Below, in pieces: positions 21,716-22,253 of a stretch of DNA of 22,253 nt. The stretch lies in IMG/VR virus record IMGVR_UViG_3300010354_000750, positions 1-22,253 of that record. The stretch is one strand, 5' to 3'. The notes under the pieces are model-generated. The model did not search any database, was not told the DNA's origin, and saw only the letters and a program-made list of their open reading frames with translations. Source of the DNA: a virus. Numbering within the stretch: the stretch's first letter is position 1; each line of letters opens with the position of its first letter. The translations under genes and the position numbers were made by a program.

Positions 21716-22253
21716 TGGATTATAATAACGAGAAACTAAATCAGATATTTCGAGATACTTGGCCTAATCTAGGATGGGCAAAAAAAGATAATGTATTTGC
21801 TGGCAACTATCCTGGACCATTATATGCACCTCACCCTGATATTAAAAAAATGACACACGAAGAAATGCTTGAAGAAGCAGCACTTAGAGCAGTAGATAAA
21901 CTCTACGAAGAAAATGGTGATGCTATGAAACAACTAGCAGAGATTGAAAAGGAAGAGCTAGAGCGACCATTCTATCGTTTCTTTGCTATTGAATATTTTG
22001 CTACTGGAGAGGGGATGTCTTTCTGGTTGAAAGTATGTCGTAACTATGCTATACATGATGGTAAAGACTATGATCTTGAAAGGTTTGTTAAGTTTATTGG
22101 TGTAGGTGCCGACCACTACATTCATGGTCTAACACAGCCTACACAAGAAGAGTTTATGACTCAGTATGCTAATCTGATTCCTGCATATATTGTAAAGATG
22201 ATTGAGCGTAGAGACCAACCATGCTTAGACTGGGAAACACACTTTCACTTTAA
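21715..22253 (+). CDS. Hypothetical protein, open at the 3' end (at least 179 aa)
   Basis: An open frame starts at the ATG at 21715, one base overlapping the dam stop codon, and runs 179 codons to the window edge without a stop. I do not recognise it. It contains DTWPNLGWAKKDN, then NYPGPLYAPHPDIKKM, an acidic helical part (EEAALRAVDKLYEENGDAM), then aromatic-rich PFYRFFAIEYFATGEGM and DYDLERFVKFIGVGADHYI. No membrane segment is visible. Codon quality and the absence of stops make it a convincing gene. Its end is beyond the window. Confidence 0.75.
   Translation, partial: MDYNNEKLNQIFRDTWPNLGWAKKDNVFAGNYPGPLYAPHPDIKKMTHEEMLEEAALRAVDKLYEENGDAMKQLAEIEKEELERPFYRFFAIEYFATGEGMSFWLKVCRNYAIHDGKDYDLERFVKFIGVGADHYIHGLTQPTQEEFMTQYANLIPAYIVKMIERRDQPCLDWETHFHF

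Noticed and set aside
1-22253. CRISPR array or insertion sequence
   Set aside because: I found no direct repeat-spacer pattern and no transposase-like frame or terminal inverted repeats.

Overview
The window looks like a piece of a T4-like marine cyanophage (cyanomyovirus) genome, from a phage of Synechococcus or Prochlorococcus. The evidence is a CpeT/CpcT-family bilin-lyase-like gene, a T4-type late promoter (TATAAATA), a 10-kb virion protein gene with the N-terminal module and CKRDIGY repeats I associate with cyanophage structural proteins, tail-collar fibre proteins, several 2OG-Fe(II) oxygenases, a flavin-dependent halogenase resembling the cyanophage enzyme VirX1, and a Dam-type methylase. 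Every supported gene is on the + strand and packing is very tight, with ATGA/TAATG overlaps. Identifications come from reading the sequence and recalling families; no search was run.

Layout. (1) 1-870: a small unknown gene, a CpeT-like gene whose stop codon lies inside a tRNA-Thr(UGU), then a rho-independent terminator. (2) 871-14321: a late promoter followed by a 3450-residue structural protein and three consecutive tail-collar fibre proteins that share a collar domain, HxH motifs and a similar C-terminal tail. (3) 14339-19032: an AT-rich accessory block with a prolyl-hydroxylase-like oxygenase, a protein carrying a tail-fibre-assembly-chaperone-like segment, a PKHD-type oxygenase, an orphan 112-residue protein, a third oxygenase and a halogenase. 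The last four are translationally coupled. (4) 19039-22253: a sigma70-type (early/host-like) promoter followed by a chain of small genes, a fourth oxygenase-like protein, a small membrane protein, two conserved-looking small proteins, a D12-class adenine methylase and a final gene that runs off the window.

How it fits together. Regions 1 and 2 meet at a terminator/late-promoter boundary, so the fibre genes are probably late genes. The oxygenase/halogenase block follows the fibre genes with no visible terminator and probably shares their late transcript. The most interesting hypothesis is that this block chemically tailors something, either the adjacent fibre proteins or a host or small-molecule substrate, with hydroxylation and halogenation encoded side by side. 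No flavin reductase for the halogenase is visible here. Region 4 starts a new unit with a different promoter type and higher GC.
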